Source of the DNA: JABDPF01 sp036351575
GTDB taxonomy: Bacteria > Pseudomonadota > Gammaproteobacteria > Xanthomonadales > SZUA-36
Direction: 5' to 3'
Length of the DNA stretch: 23,709 nt
NCBI GenBank assembly: GCA_036351575.1
Contig: JAZBPJ010000041.1
Coordinates: 1 to 23,709 of the forward strand
The notes beneath the pieces are model-generated. The model was not told where the DNA came from and ran no database searches. It saw nothing but the letters and a program-made list of their open reading frames with translations. Both the position numbers and the translations under genes were made by a program. This document shows, piece after piece, positions 15,393 to 23,339 of this stretch. Positions within the stretch are counted from its first letter, which is position 1, and the number at the start of each line of letters is the position of its first letter.

Positions 15393-16181
15393 TCAGAATC
15401 GCAGCGATTGGCAGGACAGGCCGCCGTCGAGCAGGGCCGCCTGCGAGGCGGGCACCACGCGCACGTCGTATCCGGCCGCGGAGAGTTTTCGCTCGGTCGC
15501 CGGGTAACCGGCCGGGACCAGCACGCGGTCGTTCACGCGGATGCAATTGGCCGCCGCTTCCTCGCCGGGCGGGGTCTCGATAACGTCGTAGCCGTCGAAG
15601 CATGGCGCCGTCGACAGGCGGGGCGTTGCGTACACGGTGTTCGGCCCCAGCACGCAGCAGTCGGTCTTGAAGTGCAGCACGGAACCGGGCGTCTGCACCG
15701 CGCGAACGCGGTAGCCCCAGGGTTCGACCCGGTCGCGCAGCGCCATGAAGCCATCATGGCTGGTGCGCCTGGAAAGCCCGACCAGGATTTCCCGGTCGGT
15801 GAGCAGAATGTCACCGCCGTCGATGGTGCCCGGCCCGCCAATTTCATGCACCGGCAGGCCCAGAGAGCGGCAGTCGGAAGCCATCATGCCGGCTTCGCCG
15901 CGGCGCGACGGCGCCCCGGGGTTGAGGATGACGACGCCTGCGGGCAGGCACAGCGCGGTGTCCTCGACGAATACCGAGTCCGGGAAGGCTTCCAGCGCGG
16001 GCAGCAGGTGCACGGTGAGGCCGGCTTCCTCGAGTTCCGCCAGGTAGGCCTCGTGTTCCGCCAGGTAGCGCTCGTAGTCCGGCGCGCCCCGGTCGTCTTC
16101 GCGCAGCCCGTTTACGACGCTGCGTCCGGGCCGTCGCGCGATCGCCGAGCAGAAGCGAAAAGACAGGCCTTCGCTGTTCAT
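15393..16181 (-). CDS. N(G),N(G)-dimethylarginine dimethylaminohydrolase (DDAH)
   Basis: A 262-residue guanidino-group-modifying enzyme, close to the length of characterised bacterial DDAH (about 254) and much shorter than arginine deiminase. It hydrolyses methylated arginine to citrulline and mono- or dimethylamine. The fold signatures are present: SVFVEDTALCLP (69-80, with Glu73 and Asp74), GTIDGGDIL (118-126), GLSRRTSHDG (135-144), active-site His170 in VLHFKTDCCVLG, and the nucleophile Cys257 in GGLSCQSLRF at the C-terminus. The start MNSEGL overlaps the stop of the FAD-GcvT gene as TGATG, showing translational coupling; a longer reading frame upstream is rejected. Last gene of the proposed five-gene operon. 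A related hydrolase acting on another guanidino compound cannot be excluded. Confidence 0.87.
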   Translation of the reverse strand: MNSEGLSFRFCSAIARRPGRSVVNGLREDDRGAPDYERYLAEHEAYLAELEEAGLTVHLLPALEAFPDSVFVEDTALCLPAGVVILNPGAPSRRGEAGMMASDCRSLGLPVHEIGGPGTIDGGDILLTDREILVGLSRRTSHDGFMALRDRVEPWGYRVRAVQTPGSVLHFKTDCCVLGPNTVYATPRLSTAPCFDGYDVIETPPGEEAAANCIRVNDRVLVPAGYPATERKLSAAGYDVRVVPASQAALLDGGLSCQSLRF

Positions 16182-18640
16182 CACGCGCGCACTTTTTTCA
16201 TGTCCGGATCGTACATCGGGCGCAGGCTGACCCGCGCCGCGTGGCGCTCGCCGGCGATATCGACTGCCCAGCTGCCACGGTTCAGCCATTCCTCGTCGAC
16301 CACCGAATCGCTATGTACGAAAGCGAGGCCGACCGCGCCGCCCAGCGTATGCCCGTAGGAAGCGGAGCGGACTTCTCCGACCGGCACGCCGTCACGCAGC
16401 AGGATTTCGCCGTGAAACATCATCGGTTCCGGATCATCCAGCAGCACCTGGACCAGCCGTTCGGACCACGGGCCGGCGGCCTTGATCTTTTCGCAGGCCT
16501 GCCGTCCGATGAAATCGCCGTGCTTGTCCAGGCGCACGGCGAAACCGAGGCCGGCGCGGTAAGGGTCGTCGGTGTTGTCGATGTCGTGCCCCCAGTCACG
16601 GTATCCCTTTTCCATGCGCAGGCTGGACAGCGCGCGCAGGCCGGCGTGGCGCAGGCCGAAATACGCGCCCGCTTCGGTCAGCGTGTCGTACACGTGCACG
16701 GCCTGCTCGGACGGAATGTACAGTTCGTAACCCAGTTCGCCCAGGTAGGTGATGCGCACGCAGAGCACCCGGGAACAGCCGATATCGATTTCGCGCACGC
16801 AGCGGAACGGAAAGGCTTCGTTCGACAGGTCCGCCGATGTGACCGACTGCAGCAGTTCCCGCGAGCGCGGCCCCTGGATGTTGAGCTGGGCATAGGCCGA
16901 GGTCACGTCGGTGACCGCAACGTGCCGCTCGCTGCCGATATGCCGTTCCAGCCAGGTGCCGGTGTGGCGGTGCGCCGTATCGGAGGTGACCACCATGTAA
17001 CGCTGCTCACCGAGCTTGATGACCGTGAGGTCGGCCTCGATGCCGCCCGCTTCATTGAGCCATTGCGTGTAGGTGATGCGTCCCGCTGCGCCGTTCACCG
17101 CGTTGGCCGACAGGCGGTCGAGATGCGCCCCGGCATCGCGCCCCTGCACCAGGAATTTGCCCATGAAGGACATGTCCATCAGGATCACGCCTTCACGGCA
17201 GGCCCGGTGCTCGGCTTCCCACCAGCCGAACCAGTTCTGGCGGCCCCAGGACAGTTTTTCCACTGTTGCTTCCTGCCCTTCCGGCGCATACCAGGCCGGT
17301 GACTCCCAGCCGCTCACGTCACGGAAATACGCGCCCTGCGCCGCGAGGCGGTCGTGGAAGGGCGAGCGCTTCGCGCCCCGCGCCGTCTGCCACTGCTTGT
17401 CGGGGTAGTGGCACTGGTAGACCTGGCCCAGCGATTCGTAGGCGCGGGCGCGCCGGTAGGCCGGGTTGCATTGCCAGGGCTGGAAGCGGTCGACGTTGAT
17501 CGCGGTAACGTCCACGTCGGGACGGCCGTCGAGTATCCACTGTGCAACGACCCGGCCGATGCCCCCGCCGGTGATGATGCCGACCGAGTTCAGTCCCGCC
17601 GCGACGAAGTAGTTGCGAATCTCCGGGGCCTCGCCGACCAGCGGCCCGATGTCGGGCGTGAAGCTCTCGGGACCGCAGAAAAACTTGCGGATTCCGGCCT
17701 CCATCGCCGCCGGTACACGCGCCATCGCGTCTTCGAGGAAAGGCGCCAGGCGATCCCAGTCGGGCGGCAGCTCGCCCCAGGAAAAGTCCTCGGGTATGCC
17801 TTCGACCCGCCACGGCGCGCAGTCTTTTTCGAACAGGCCGATCATCAGCCCGCCGGTTTCTTCGCGGAAATAGGCGTAGCGTGACGGATCCTCGAGCACC
17901 GGCAGGTCCCGGGGCATGCCGGGTATCTCGCCGGTGATCAGGTAGTAGTGCTCCGCGGCCTGGTTGGGAATGCAGACCCCGTTTTTTTCACCCAGCTGGC
18001 GTGCCCACATGCCGGTGCAGTTCACAACGAATTCGCAGCGCACGTCGCCCTCGGCGGTGCGCACGCCGCTGACCGTGCCGTTTTCTGTCAGCACTTTTTC
18101 AACCGGCGAATTCTGCAGCAGCGTGGCGCCTTTCATCCGCGCGCCTTTCACCAGCGCCATCGTGACGTCGACCGGGTTGATGCGGCCGTCACCGGGGCAG
18201 TAAAAACCGGCCGCAACGCCCTCCAGGTCCGCGAACGGAAACAGGGATTCGACTTCACCCGGCGACAGCTCCTGCACCTCGTTGCCGTGGTAGCGGTTGA
18301 ACGCCGCGATGCGTCGCTGCTCCTCCAGGCGGTCGGCGTCCGCGGCCAGCTCGATGAAGCCGACGGGTGCGAAACCGGTCTGCTGACCGGTCTCCTTTTC
18401 GAGGCGCGCATAAAGTTCGCGTGAGTACTTTCGGATCGACAGCGCGGTCTCGGTCATCGAGCCGTAGGTGGTCATCAGGCCGGCGGCGTGCCAGGTGGTT
18501 CCGGAAGTGAACTGGTCGCGTTCGAGCAGCAGTACGTCGCTGCAGCCCATGTCGGCCAGGTGGTAGGCGACCGAACAGCCTATGATGCCGCCGCCGATGA
18601 CGACGACCCGGGCGCTCTCGGGAAGCCGGCTCTCTGTCAT
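16181..18640 (-). CDS. dimethylglycine/sarcosine dehydrogenase-type FAD oxidoreductase fused to GcvT
   Basis: An 819-residue two-part enzyme. Residues 10-375 form a DAO-type FAD domain with the dinucleotide fold VVIGGGIIGCSVAYHL (13-28) and SGTTWHAAG, where His51 matches the residue that covalently holds FAD in dimethylglycine and sarcosine dehydrogenases. After a linker domain (about 375-435), the rest is a tetrahydrofolate-binding GcvT module; Asp537 in GGIEADLTV matches the conserved folate-site Asp, and the end SLRPMYDP is typical. Such proteins oxidatively demethylate N-methyl amino acids and pass formaldehyde to tetrahydrofolate. The substrate is not fixed by sequence: dimethylglycine, sarcosine or an N-methylproline-type compound is possible. 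It is coupled to DDAH (TGATG) and starts 35 bp after the kinase-like gene. Confidence 0.88.
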   Translation of the reverse strand: MTESRLPESARVVVIGGGIIGCSVAYHLADMGCSDVLLLERDQFTSGTTWHAAGLMTTYGSMTETALSIRKYSRELYARLEKETGQQTGFAPVGFIELAADADRLEEQRRIAAFNRYHGNEVQELSPGEVESLFPFADLEGVAAGFYCPGDGRINPVDVTMALVKGARMKGATLLQNSPVEKVLTENGTVSGVRTAEGDVRCEFVVNCTGMWARQLGEKNGVCIPNQAAEHYYLITGEIPGMPRDLPVLEDPSRYAYFREETGGLMIGLFEKDCAPWRVEGIPEDFSWGELPPDWDRLAPFLEDAMARVPAAMEAGIRKFFCGPESFTPDIGPLVGEAPEIRNYFVAAGLNSVGIITGGGIGRVVAQWILDGRPDVDVTAINVDRFQPWQCNPAYRRARAYESLGQVYQCHYPDKQWQTARGAKRSPFHDRLAAQGAYFRDVSGWESPAWYAPEGQEATVEKLSWGRQNWFGWWEAEHRACREGVILMDMSFMGKFLVQGRDAGAHLDRLSANAVNGAAGRITYTQWLNEAGGIEADLTVIKLGEQRYMVVTSDTAHRHTGTWLERHIGSERHVAVTDVTSAYAQLNIQGPRSRELLQSVTSADLSNEAFPFRCVREIDIGCSRVLCVRITYLGELGYELYIPSEQAVHVYDTLTEAGAYFGLRHAGLRALSSLRMEKGYRDWGHDIDNTDDPYRAGLGFAVRLDKHGDFIGRQACEKIKAAGPWSERLVQVLLDDPEPMMFHGEILLRDGVPVGEVRSASYGHTLGGAVGLAFVHSDSVVDEEWLNRGSWAVDIAGERHAARVSLRPMYDPDMKKVRA

Positions 18641-18675
18641 CGTTCTCTCACGGCCCGTCCGGGTGCAGTCTCATG

Positions 18676-19467
18676 TCAGCTGCGCAGCGGCGACGGCCGT
18701 GACGTGAGGTTGAAGCGGTCCGGACCGGAAGGTTCGAACAGGCCCGCCGCTGCCGGGATTTTGCCCACGATACCCTGGACGACTTTTTCCAGGCCTTCCT
18801 CGGTGCGGACATCGATCTCCTCGGTATCAATGATCAGGTACGGCAGACCGCACTTCATGATCCAGGGGCGGTACAGCTCGTTGAGATTGGCCAGGTAGTG
18901 GTTGTCGGGGCTGGCGAGCTCGGATTCCTCGCCCCGGCTGCGGCCGATGATGCGCTGCTTGAGCGCCGCGACGTCGCTTTCCAGGTAAATGATCAGGTCC
19001 GGGGTCGGCTTGTTCTGCATCAGCAGGTCGAAAGCGTCCAGGTATTTTCGGTAATCGGCGTCGGTGATGTATTCGCGATTATTTGAATTCTTGGTGAAAA
19101 TCCGGTCCTCGTAGATGCTGCGGTCCTGCGCGACGGACTGCCCCTCGCGCAGCAGCTCGGTCAGTGCGCCGAGGTCCAGCAGCCGTGAGAGGAAGTAGGT
19201 TTCCTGAATCTTGTAGCCCCAGTACTCGGCTTCCTGCTTGATCCTGAGAAATCCGTCCCTGCCCCTGCCATCCAGTTTCGTGTCCTTGAGCCGGTCATAA
19301 GCGGTGACAGCCTCGTAATACTTTTCCAGGTAACCGTTTTCCTTGACGTAGTCGACCCGCTCGAGGAAGGAGACGATGCGGCCGCCGCTGCGCGTCTCGA
19401 GGGCGCGCGTCAGCGTCGATTTTCCTGCGGCGATATTCCCGGCAATGGAGAAGAGATAGCTTTTCAC
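18676..19467 (-). CDS. deoxynucleoside kinase family (dNK) P-loop protein
   Basis: A 263-residue P-loop kinase. GNIAAGKST (10-18) is the Walker A motif, LERVD (35-39) matches the substrate-contact Glu region, AQDRSIYEDRIF (113-124) is the DRS motif with its following Glu/Asp typical of deoxynucleoside kinases, and RIIGRSRGEES (172-182) is an arginine-rich lid. It should phosphorylate a deoxynucleoside, or a related small hydroxylated substrate, with ATP in the cytoplasm. The start is GTG, 18 bp after the glycyl radical enzyme stop, with no close Shine-Dalgarno. Its position inside an amino-acid catabolic operon is unexpected. The C-terminal 30 residues are less family-like. Confidence 0.83.
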   Translation of the reverse strand: MKSYLFSIAGNIAAGKSTLTRALETRSGGRIVSFLERVDYVKENGYLEKYYEAVTAYDRLKDTKLDGRGRDGFLRIKQEAEYWGYKIQETYFLSRLLDLGALTELLREGQSVAQDRSIYEDRIFTKNSNNREYITDADYRKYLDAFDLLMQNKPTPDLIIYLESDVAALKQRIIGRSRGEESELASPDNHYLANLNELYRPWIMKCGLPYLIIDTEEIDVRTEEGLEKVVQGIVGKIPAAAGLFEPSGPDRFNLTSRPSPLRS

Positions 19468-19485
19468 TGGAACGTGTGTTTTCCC

Positions 19486-21915
19486 TCAGAACGCCTCGTG
19501 TTCGGTGCGCGTGATGATTTCTTCCTGCAGGGCTTCACCCAGGTCGCAGAAGTAATCACTGTACCCGGCGACGCGCACGATCAGGTCACGGTATTCCTCG
19601 GGGCTGGCCTGGGCCTTGCGCAGGGTTTCGGCGTCCACGACATTGAACTGGATGTGGTGCCCATCGAGGCGGAAATAGCCCCGTACCAGCTGCACCAGCT
19701 TGTCCAGGCCTTCCTCGTCTTTGAGCACCTGGGGCGTGAACTTCTGGTTCAGCAGCGTGCCGCCGGTGCGCGCGTGGTCCATCTTCGCCGCGGACCGCAG
19801 CACCGCGGTCGGACCCTTGCGGTCGGCGCCCTGGACCGGGGAAATGCCTTCCGAAAGCGGTTTTCCGGCGCGGCGGCCGTCCGGCATCGCGCCGATCACC
19901 GAGCCGAAGTAGACGTGCACGGTGGTCGGAAGCAGGTTGATCCGGTAGCTGCCGCCCTTGCTGTTCGGCCGGCCGTCGATCGCGCCGAAGTAGACCTCGA
20001 AGACTTCGCGCATGATGTCGTCGGCGCGGTCGTCGTCGTTGCCGTAGCGCGGCGTGCGGTTGACCAGCAGCTGCCGCAGGCGCTCCTGCCCGTCGAAATC
20101 CGAACCGAGGGCGTCGAGAAGTTCCGTCATCGACACGCTTTTTTCATTGAACACGTGGTGGCGGATGGCGCTCAGCGAGTCGGTGATCGAGCCCAGGCCG
20201 ACCCCTTGGATGTAACTCGTGTTGTAGCGCGCGCCGCCGGCGTGGTAGTCACGGCCGGTGGCGATGCAGTCGTCGATCAGCAGGGAAAGGAAAGGCACCG
20301 GCAGGTGATGGGCGTACAACTGCTCGATGACCTGGTTGCCGCGGATCTTGATGTCCACGAAATGGCGGACCTGCCGTGCAAAAGCCGCGAACAGCTCGTC
20401 GTAGTCCTTGAATTCCGCGGCCTGTCCCGTCCGCGGTCCGAGGCGCTTGCCGCTTTGCGGGTCGACGCCGTCGTGCAGCGTGATCTCGAGGATCTTGGGC
20501 AGGTTGAAGTAACCCGTCAGGCAGTAATTTTCCTTGCCGAAGGCGCCGGTCTCGACACAGCCGCTGGTGCCGCCGTTGCGGGCGTCTTCCAGGGTTTTGC
20601 CGGTGCGCAGCATTTCCTGGATAACGACATCGGTGTTGAACACCGAGGGCTGCCCGAAGCCGGTACGGATGATCCTTGCGGCGCGCTTCATGAAGCGGTC
20701 CGGGTTCTTCCTGCTCAGCTGCACCGACGAGCTCGGCTGCAGCAGGCGCATCTCCTCGATGACGTCGAGCAGCAGGTAGGTCACCTCGTTGACCGCGTCG
20801 GAGCCGTCCGCTTTCACGCCGCCGGTATTGATCTGGGCAAAATCGGTGTAGGTGCTGCTCTCGGCGGCCGTGACGCCGACTTTCGGCGGGGCCGGCTGAT
20901 TGTTGAACTTGATCCAGAAGCAGTGCAGCAGTTCTTCGGCCGCGCGCCGCGTCAGCGTGCCAGCCGCGGTTTCGCGCCGGTAAAAGGGGTAAAGGTGCTG
21001 GTCGAGCTTGCCGGGATTGAAGGCGTCCCAGGGATTCAGCTCGCTGGTCACGCCCAGGTGGACGAACCAGTAGTACTGCAGGGCCTCGTGAAAGGTATCT
21101 GGCCGGTTGGCCGGCACCTTGTCGCAGATGCGCGCGATTTCCTCGAGTTCGGCGCGCCGCTGCGCGTTTTTTTCCAGTCCGGCCTGGCGGCGGGCTTCCT
21201 CGGCGTGGCGACGGCCCAGCGTGATGATCGCCCCGGCGGTGATCTTCATCGCTTTCAGCTGTTCGCGACGTTCCCAGGCCAGCGGGTCAGCGCTATCGTC
21301 CAGTCCGTCCATCGCCGCTTCGATATCGGCGATGAAGTCCAGCATGCCCTTGCGGTAGATCTTGTCGTCGAGCACGGTGTGGCCGGGCGAGCGCTGTTCC
21401 ATGAATTCCGTGAAAATCCCGGCCTGGTAGGCCTCGTGCCACTCCGGCGCCATCGCTTCCAGGATGCGGTCGCGCATCGAGCGGCCCTGCCAGAACGGAA
21501 TGACCGTCCCGGCCTGCTCGCGCCGCGCCTGCTCACTCACGCGGAACGGCGTTTTCTCGCGGCCGTCGAGTATTTCGAAATCCTCGAGCGAATGGCAGCA
21601 GAGCTCGGGATAGGTTGGTGTCGCTTTCGGCTCCGGGCCCTTTTCGCCGACGATCAGTTCCCCGTCGAGGATGCAGACCGTGCGGTGTTCCATCAGGTGC
21701 CTGAATGCCCGGGCTCGCCAGACGGGTTCAGAGACCAGCGTTCGCGGCTGCCGGTAAAAGGCGGTCATCAACACGGCGCGCTCGGTCGAGATGGACGGCT
21801 CGGCATCGAGGCTTTGCTGCCGCAGCCGCCTGACGCGCGCCGTCGGGCCTTGCGCCTTTCCGCTTCCGTAACGCCCGGAATCGTCGACGGGGCCGCTGTC
21901 GAATTCTTTATCCAC
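19486..21915 (-). CDS. hypD: glycyl radical enzyme, trans-4-hydroxy-L-proline dehydratase (HypD-like)
   Basis: An 809-residue glycyl radical enzyme. The GTG at 21915 overlaps the activase stop and has GGAGG nine bases upstream; a longer ATG reading adds 17 residues. It removes water from trans-4-hydroxy-L-proline to give pyrroline-5-carboxylate. The radical site is Gly784 in RVAGYSDYF and the thiyl cysteine is Cys453 in GGTSGCVETGAFGKE, with base Glu455. Residues I recall lining the C. difficile HypD pocket are all present at one constant offset of 19: Phe171, His179, Asp297, Ser353, Asp358, Phe359, Tyr469 and Thr664. This rules against pyruvate formate-lyase (no Cys-Cys pair) and argues against choline or glycerol lyases. 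No proline-forming reductase gene is in the window. Oxygen would destroy the radical, so anaerobic or microaerobic expression is expected. Confidence 0.92.
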   Translation of the reverse strand: MDKEFDSGPVDDSGRYGSGKAQGPTARVRRLRQQSLDAEPSISTERAVLMTAFYRQPRTLVSEPVWRARAFRHLMEHRTVCILDGELIVGEKGPEPKATPTYPELCCHSLEDFEILDGREKTPFRVSEQARREQAGTVIPFWQGRSMRDRILEAMAPEWHEAYQAGIFTEFMEQRSPGHTVLDDKIYRKGMLDFIADIEAAMDGLDDSADPLAWERREQLKAMKITAGAIITLGRRHAEEARRQAGLEKNAQRRAELEEIARICDKVPANRPDTFHEALQYYWFVHLGVTSELNPWDAFNPGKLDQHLYPFYRRETAAGTLTRRAAEELLHCFWIKFNNQPAPPKVGVTAAESSTYTDFAQINTGGVKADGSDAVNEVTYLLLDVIEEMRLLQPSSSVQLSRKNPDRFMKRAARIIRTGFGQPSVFNTDVVIQEMLRTGKTLEDARNGGTSGCVETGAFGKENYCLTGYFNLPKILEITLHDGVDPQSGKRLGPRTGQAAEFKDYDELFAAFARQVRHFVDIKIRGNQVIEQLYAHHLPVPFLSLLIDDCIATGRDYHAGGARYNTSYIQGVGLGSITDSLSAIRHHVFNEKSVSMTELLDALGSDFDGQERLRQLLVNRTPRYGNDDDRADDIMREVFEVYFGAIDGRPNSKGGSYRINLLPTTVHVYFGSVIGAMPDGRRAGKPLSEGISPVQGADRKGPTAVLRSAAKMDHARTGGTLLNQKFTPQVLKDEEGLDKLVQLVRGYFRLDGHHIQFNVVDAETLRKAQASPEEYRDLIVRVAGYSDYFCDLGEALQEEIITRTEHEAF

Positions 21916-22816
21916 CGATCCTGACCTCCAGGTCATAAGCCTCCAGCAAGCGGGCGACCCCGGCAATGCGATGATCTTGCGGGGGACCCAACTCTCCTAA
22001 TGTATAGGATTGGCCAAGCCGTTTGTACTTCTCCCCGCCCGCCGCGTGGAACGGCAGCACGGAGACGGGGTGGCGATTGGGCAATGCCGCGGCGAAGGCG
22101 CCGGTCCGCCGAATGTTTTCCTCGTCATCGTTGATGCCCGGGATCACTGCGAACCGCAGGTTGATGGCGTGTCCGAGCGCCGAGAGCTTTTCCAGGTTCT
22201 TCAGTATTCGGCGATTGCCCGCGCCGGTATTTTCGCGGTGCGCGGCATCGTCCATGTGCTTGATGTCGTAAAGGAACAGGTCGGTGTACGGCCGGACCGC
22301 CTCGAAAACGCTCCAGGCGACGGCGCCGCAGGTGTCCACCGCGGTGCGGATTCCCCGCTCTCTGGACTCGCGAAGCAGTTCCAGGGCGAACGCTTTCTGG
22401 GAAAGCGGTTCGCCGCCCGACAGGGTGACGCCGCCACCGGATTCCTCGTAAAAATCCCGGTCACGCTCGACCTCTTCCACGACTTCACTGACGGTCATTT
22501 CCTGGCCCACGCGCCGGCGTGCCTCGGCGTAGCAATGCTCCGTGCAGGTGCCGCAGCGTTTGCACAGCGCCGGGTCGGTGACGGCCTTTCCTTCGGCGTC
22601 TCTCGAGATGGCGTGTTCCGGGCAGGCATCAACACAGGATCCGCAGGCGATGCAGCGTCCCGGGTACAGCATCACGTCGGGGTCCGGGTGCTGGCTTTCG
22701 GGGTTGTGGCACCAGGGGCAGTGCAGCGGGCAGCCTTTCAGAAACACGGTCGTGCGTATTCCCGGCCCGTCGTGGATCGAGAAGCGCTTGATGTCAAAAA
22801 CGATGCCCGTTGTCAT
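21908..22816 (-). CDS. hypE: glycyl-radical-enzyme activating enzyme, radical SAM (HypE-like)
   Basis: A 302-residue radical SAM enzyme that installs the glycyl radical on its partner. The cluster motif CPLHCPWC (Cys29, Cys33, Cys36) is followed by the inserted dicluster ferredoxin domain, CIACGSCVDAC (Cys55-Cys65) and CKRCGTCTEHC (Cys85-Cys95), as in activases of the non-PFL glycyl radical enzymes. GGVTLSGGEPL is the SAM-binding GGE motif. The start MTTGIVFDIKRFSIHDGPG is the conserved N-terminus of the family; in-frame ATGs further upstream are less likely. It overlaps the HypD-like gene by 8 bp (GTGGATAA), so both are translated together. It is first in the proposed operon, just after the terminator at 22873-22907. 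No clear promoter or FNR-type site was found in the 56 bp upstream. Confidence 0.92.
   Translation of the reverse strand: MTTGIVFDIKRFSIHDGPGIRTTVFLKGCPLHCPWCHNPESQHPDPDVMLYPGRCIACGSCVDACPEHAISRDAEGKAVTDPALCKRCGTCTEHCYAEARRRVGQEMTVSEVVEEVERDRDFYEESGGGVTLSGGEPLSQKAFALELLRESRERGIRTAVDTCGAVAWSVFEAVRPYTDLFLYDIKHMDDAAHRENTGAGNRRILKNLEKLSALGHAINLRFAVIPGINDDEENIRRTGAFAAALPNRHPVSVLPFHAAGGEKYKRLGQSYTLGELGPPQDHRIAGVARLLEAYDLEVRIGG
21925..21929 (-). promoter_or_regulatory. ribosome binding site of the HypD-like gene
   Basis: GGAGG on the minus strand, nine bases before the GTG at 21915 and inside the 3' end of the activase gene. It supports the GTG start over the ATG at 21936 or the one at 21966. Confidence 0.6.
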
Positions 22817-22872
22817 TTGAGAACTATGCCATGACGATGTGCCCTGAGCGAGAGGGCTTGTCATGATTTGAA

Positions 22873-22907
22873 ACAAAAAACCCCGCCCGGACTGGAGCCG
22901 GGCGGGG
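22873..22907 (-). terminator. strong intrinsic terminator upstream of the hyp operon
   Basis: On the minus strand a perfect 10-bp GC stem (CCCCGCCCGG at 22907-22898 pairing with CCGGGCGGGG at 22890-22881) encloses a seven-base loop and is followed by TTTTTTGTTT. It lies 31 bp after the stop of the small secreted protein gene and before the activase start, so it ends that transcript and separates the two units. Confidence 0.93.
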
Positions 22908-22938
22908 CGGTTGGCCGTGCAAAGAGCAGGTGGTCAGC

Positions 22939-23277
22939 TTATGACTTGTCCGGTATCACCGAGATGTGGCGGTGCTCCCACTTGAAGTTGATCTCGCCGT
23001 TTTTCTTTTCGTTGCGCTGCACCGGGCGGCCCTTCTGGTCCTTGAACTGGTTTTTCTTGCTGCCCTTGCGTTGCATGTCGAAGCGATCGCCGTTCGTCAG
23101 TTCGAGGGTGATTCGGTCTCCCTCGTCGATGAACGTGCAGTGGCCCGTCGCTTTCTTGGCTTTTTCTCCGTCATTCTTGACCTCGCAATAAGCGTTATGA
23201 GCTGCAAAGAGGTTGCAGGACAGGCCCGCCATCGCAACGAACAGTGCGGAAAGGAAAAGGAATTTACTTCGTTTCAT
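22939..23277 (-). CDS. small secreted protein of unknown function
   Basis: A 112-residue protein I do not recognise. The start MKRSKF is chosen because it opens a signal peptide (about 1-25, ending FAA) and GGGAG precedes it; a reading 22 residues longer is less likely. The mature part of about 87 residues has a Cys pair (about residues 31 and 47) in the pattern YCEVKNDGEKAKKATGHCTF, which suggests a disulfide, then a strand-rich segment ITLELTNGDRFDM and a Lys-rich stretch (RKGSKKNQFKDQKG) before a charged C-terminus. A periplasmic or extracellular beta-protein is plausible. It lies 62 bp downstream of the iron alcohol dehydrogenase on the same strand and is followed by the strong terminator. 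Confidence 0.75.
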   Translation of the reverse strand: MKRSKFLFLSALFVAMAGLSCNLFAAHNAYCEVKNDGEKAKKATGHCTFIDEGDRITLELTNGDRFDMQRKGSKKNQFKDQKGRPVQRNEKKNGEINFKWEHRHISVIPDKS

Positions 23278-23339
23278 AGGTGCTCTCCCGGTCGGTTTCA
23301 GCGTTAGTGTGGATCGATTCATTGTGCCGCGGGCACGTG

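Noticed and set aside
13468..15507. 679-codon plus-strand frame opposite the DUF5916 gene
   Set aside because: No domain or signal, and the opposite strand encodes a well-supported outer-membrane protein.
15393..16181. Arginine deiminase (ArcA)
   Set aside because: The protein is about 150 residues shorter than ArcA and matches the DDAH length and motif spacing.
19486..21915. Pyruvate formate-lyase (PflB)
   Set aside because: PflB has two adjacent active-site cysteines; here there is a single Cys in GCVE with pocket residues matching HypD.
19474..21924. 816-codon plus-strand frame opposite the glycyl radical enzyme
   Set aside because: Exact antisense shadow of the HypD-like gene, whose motifs are unmistakable.
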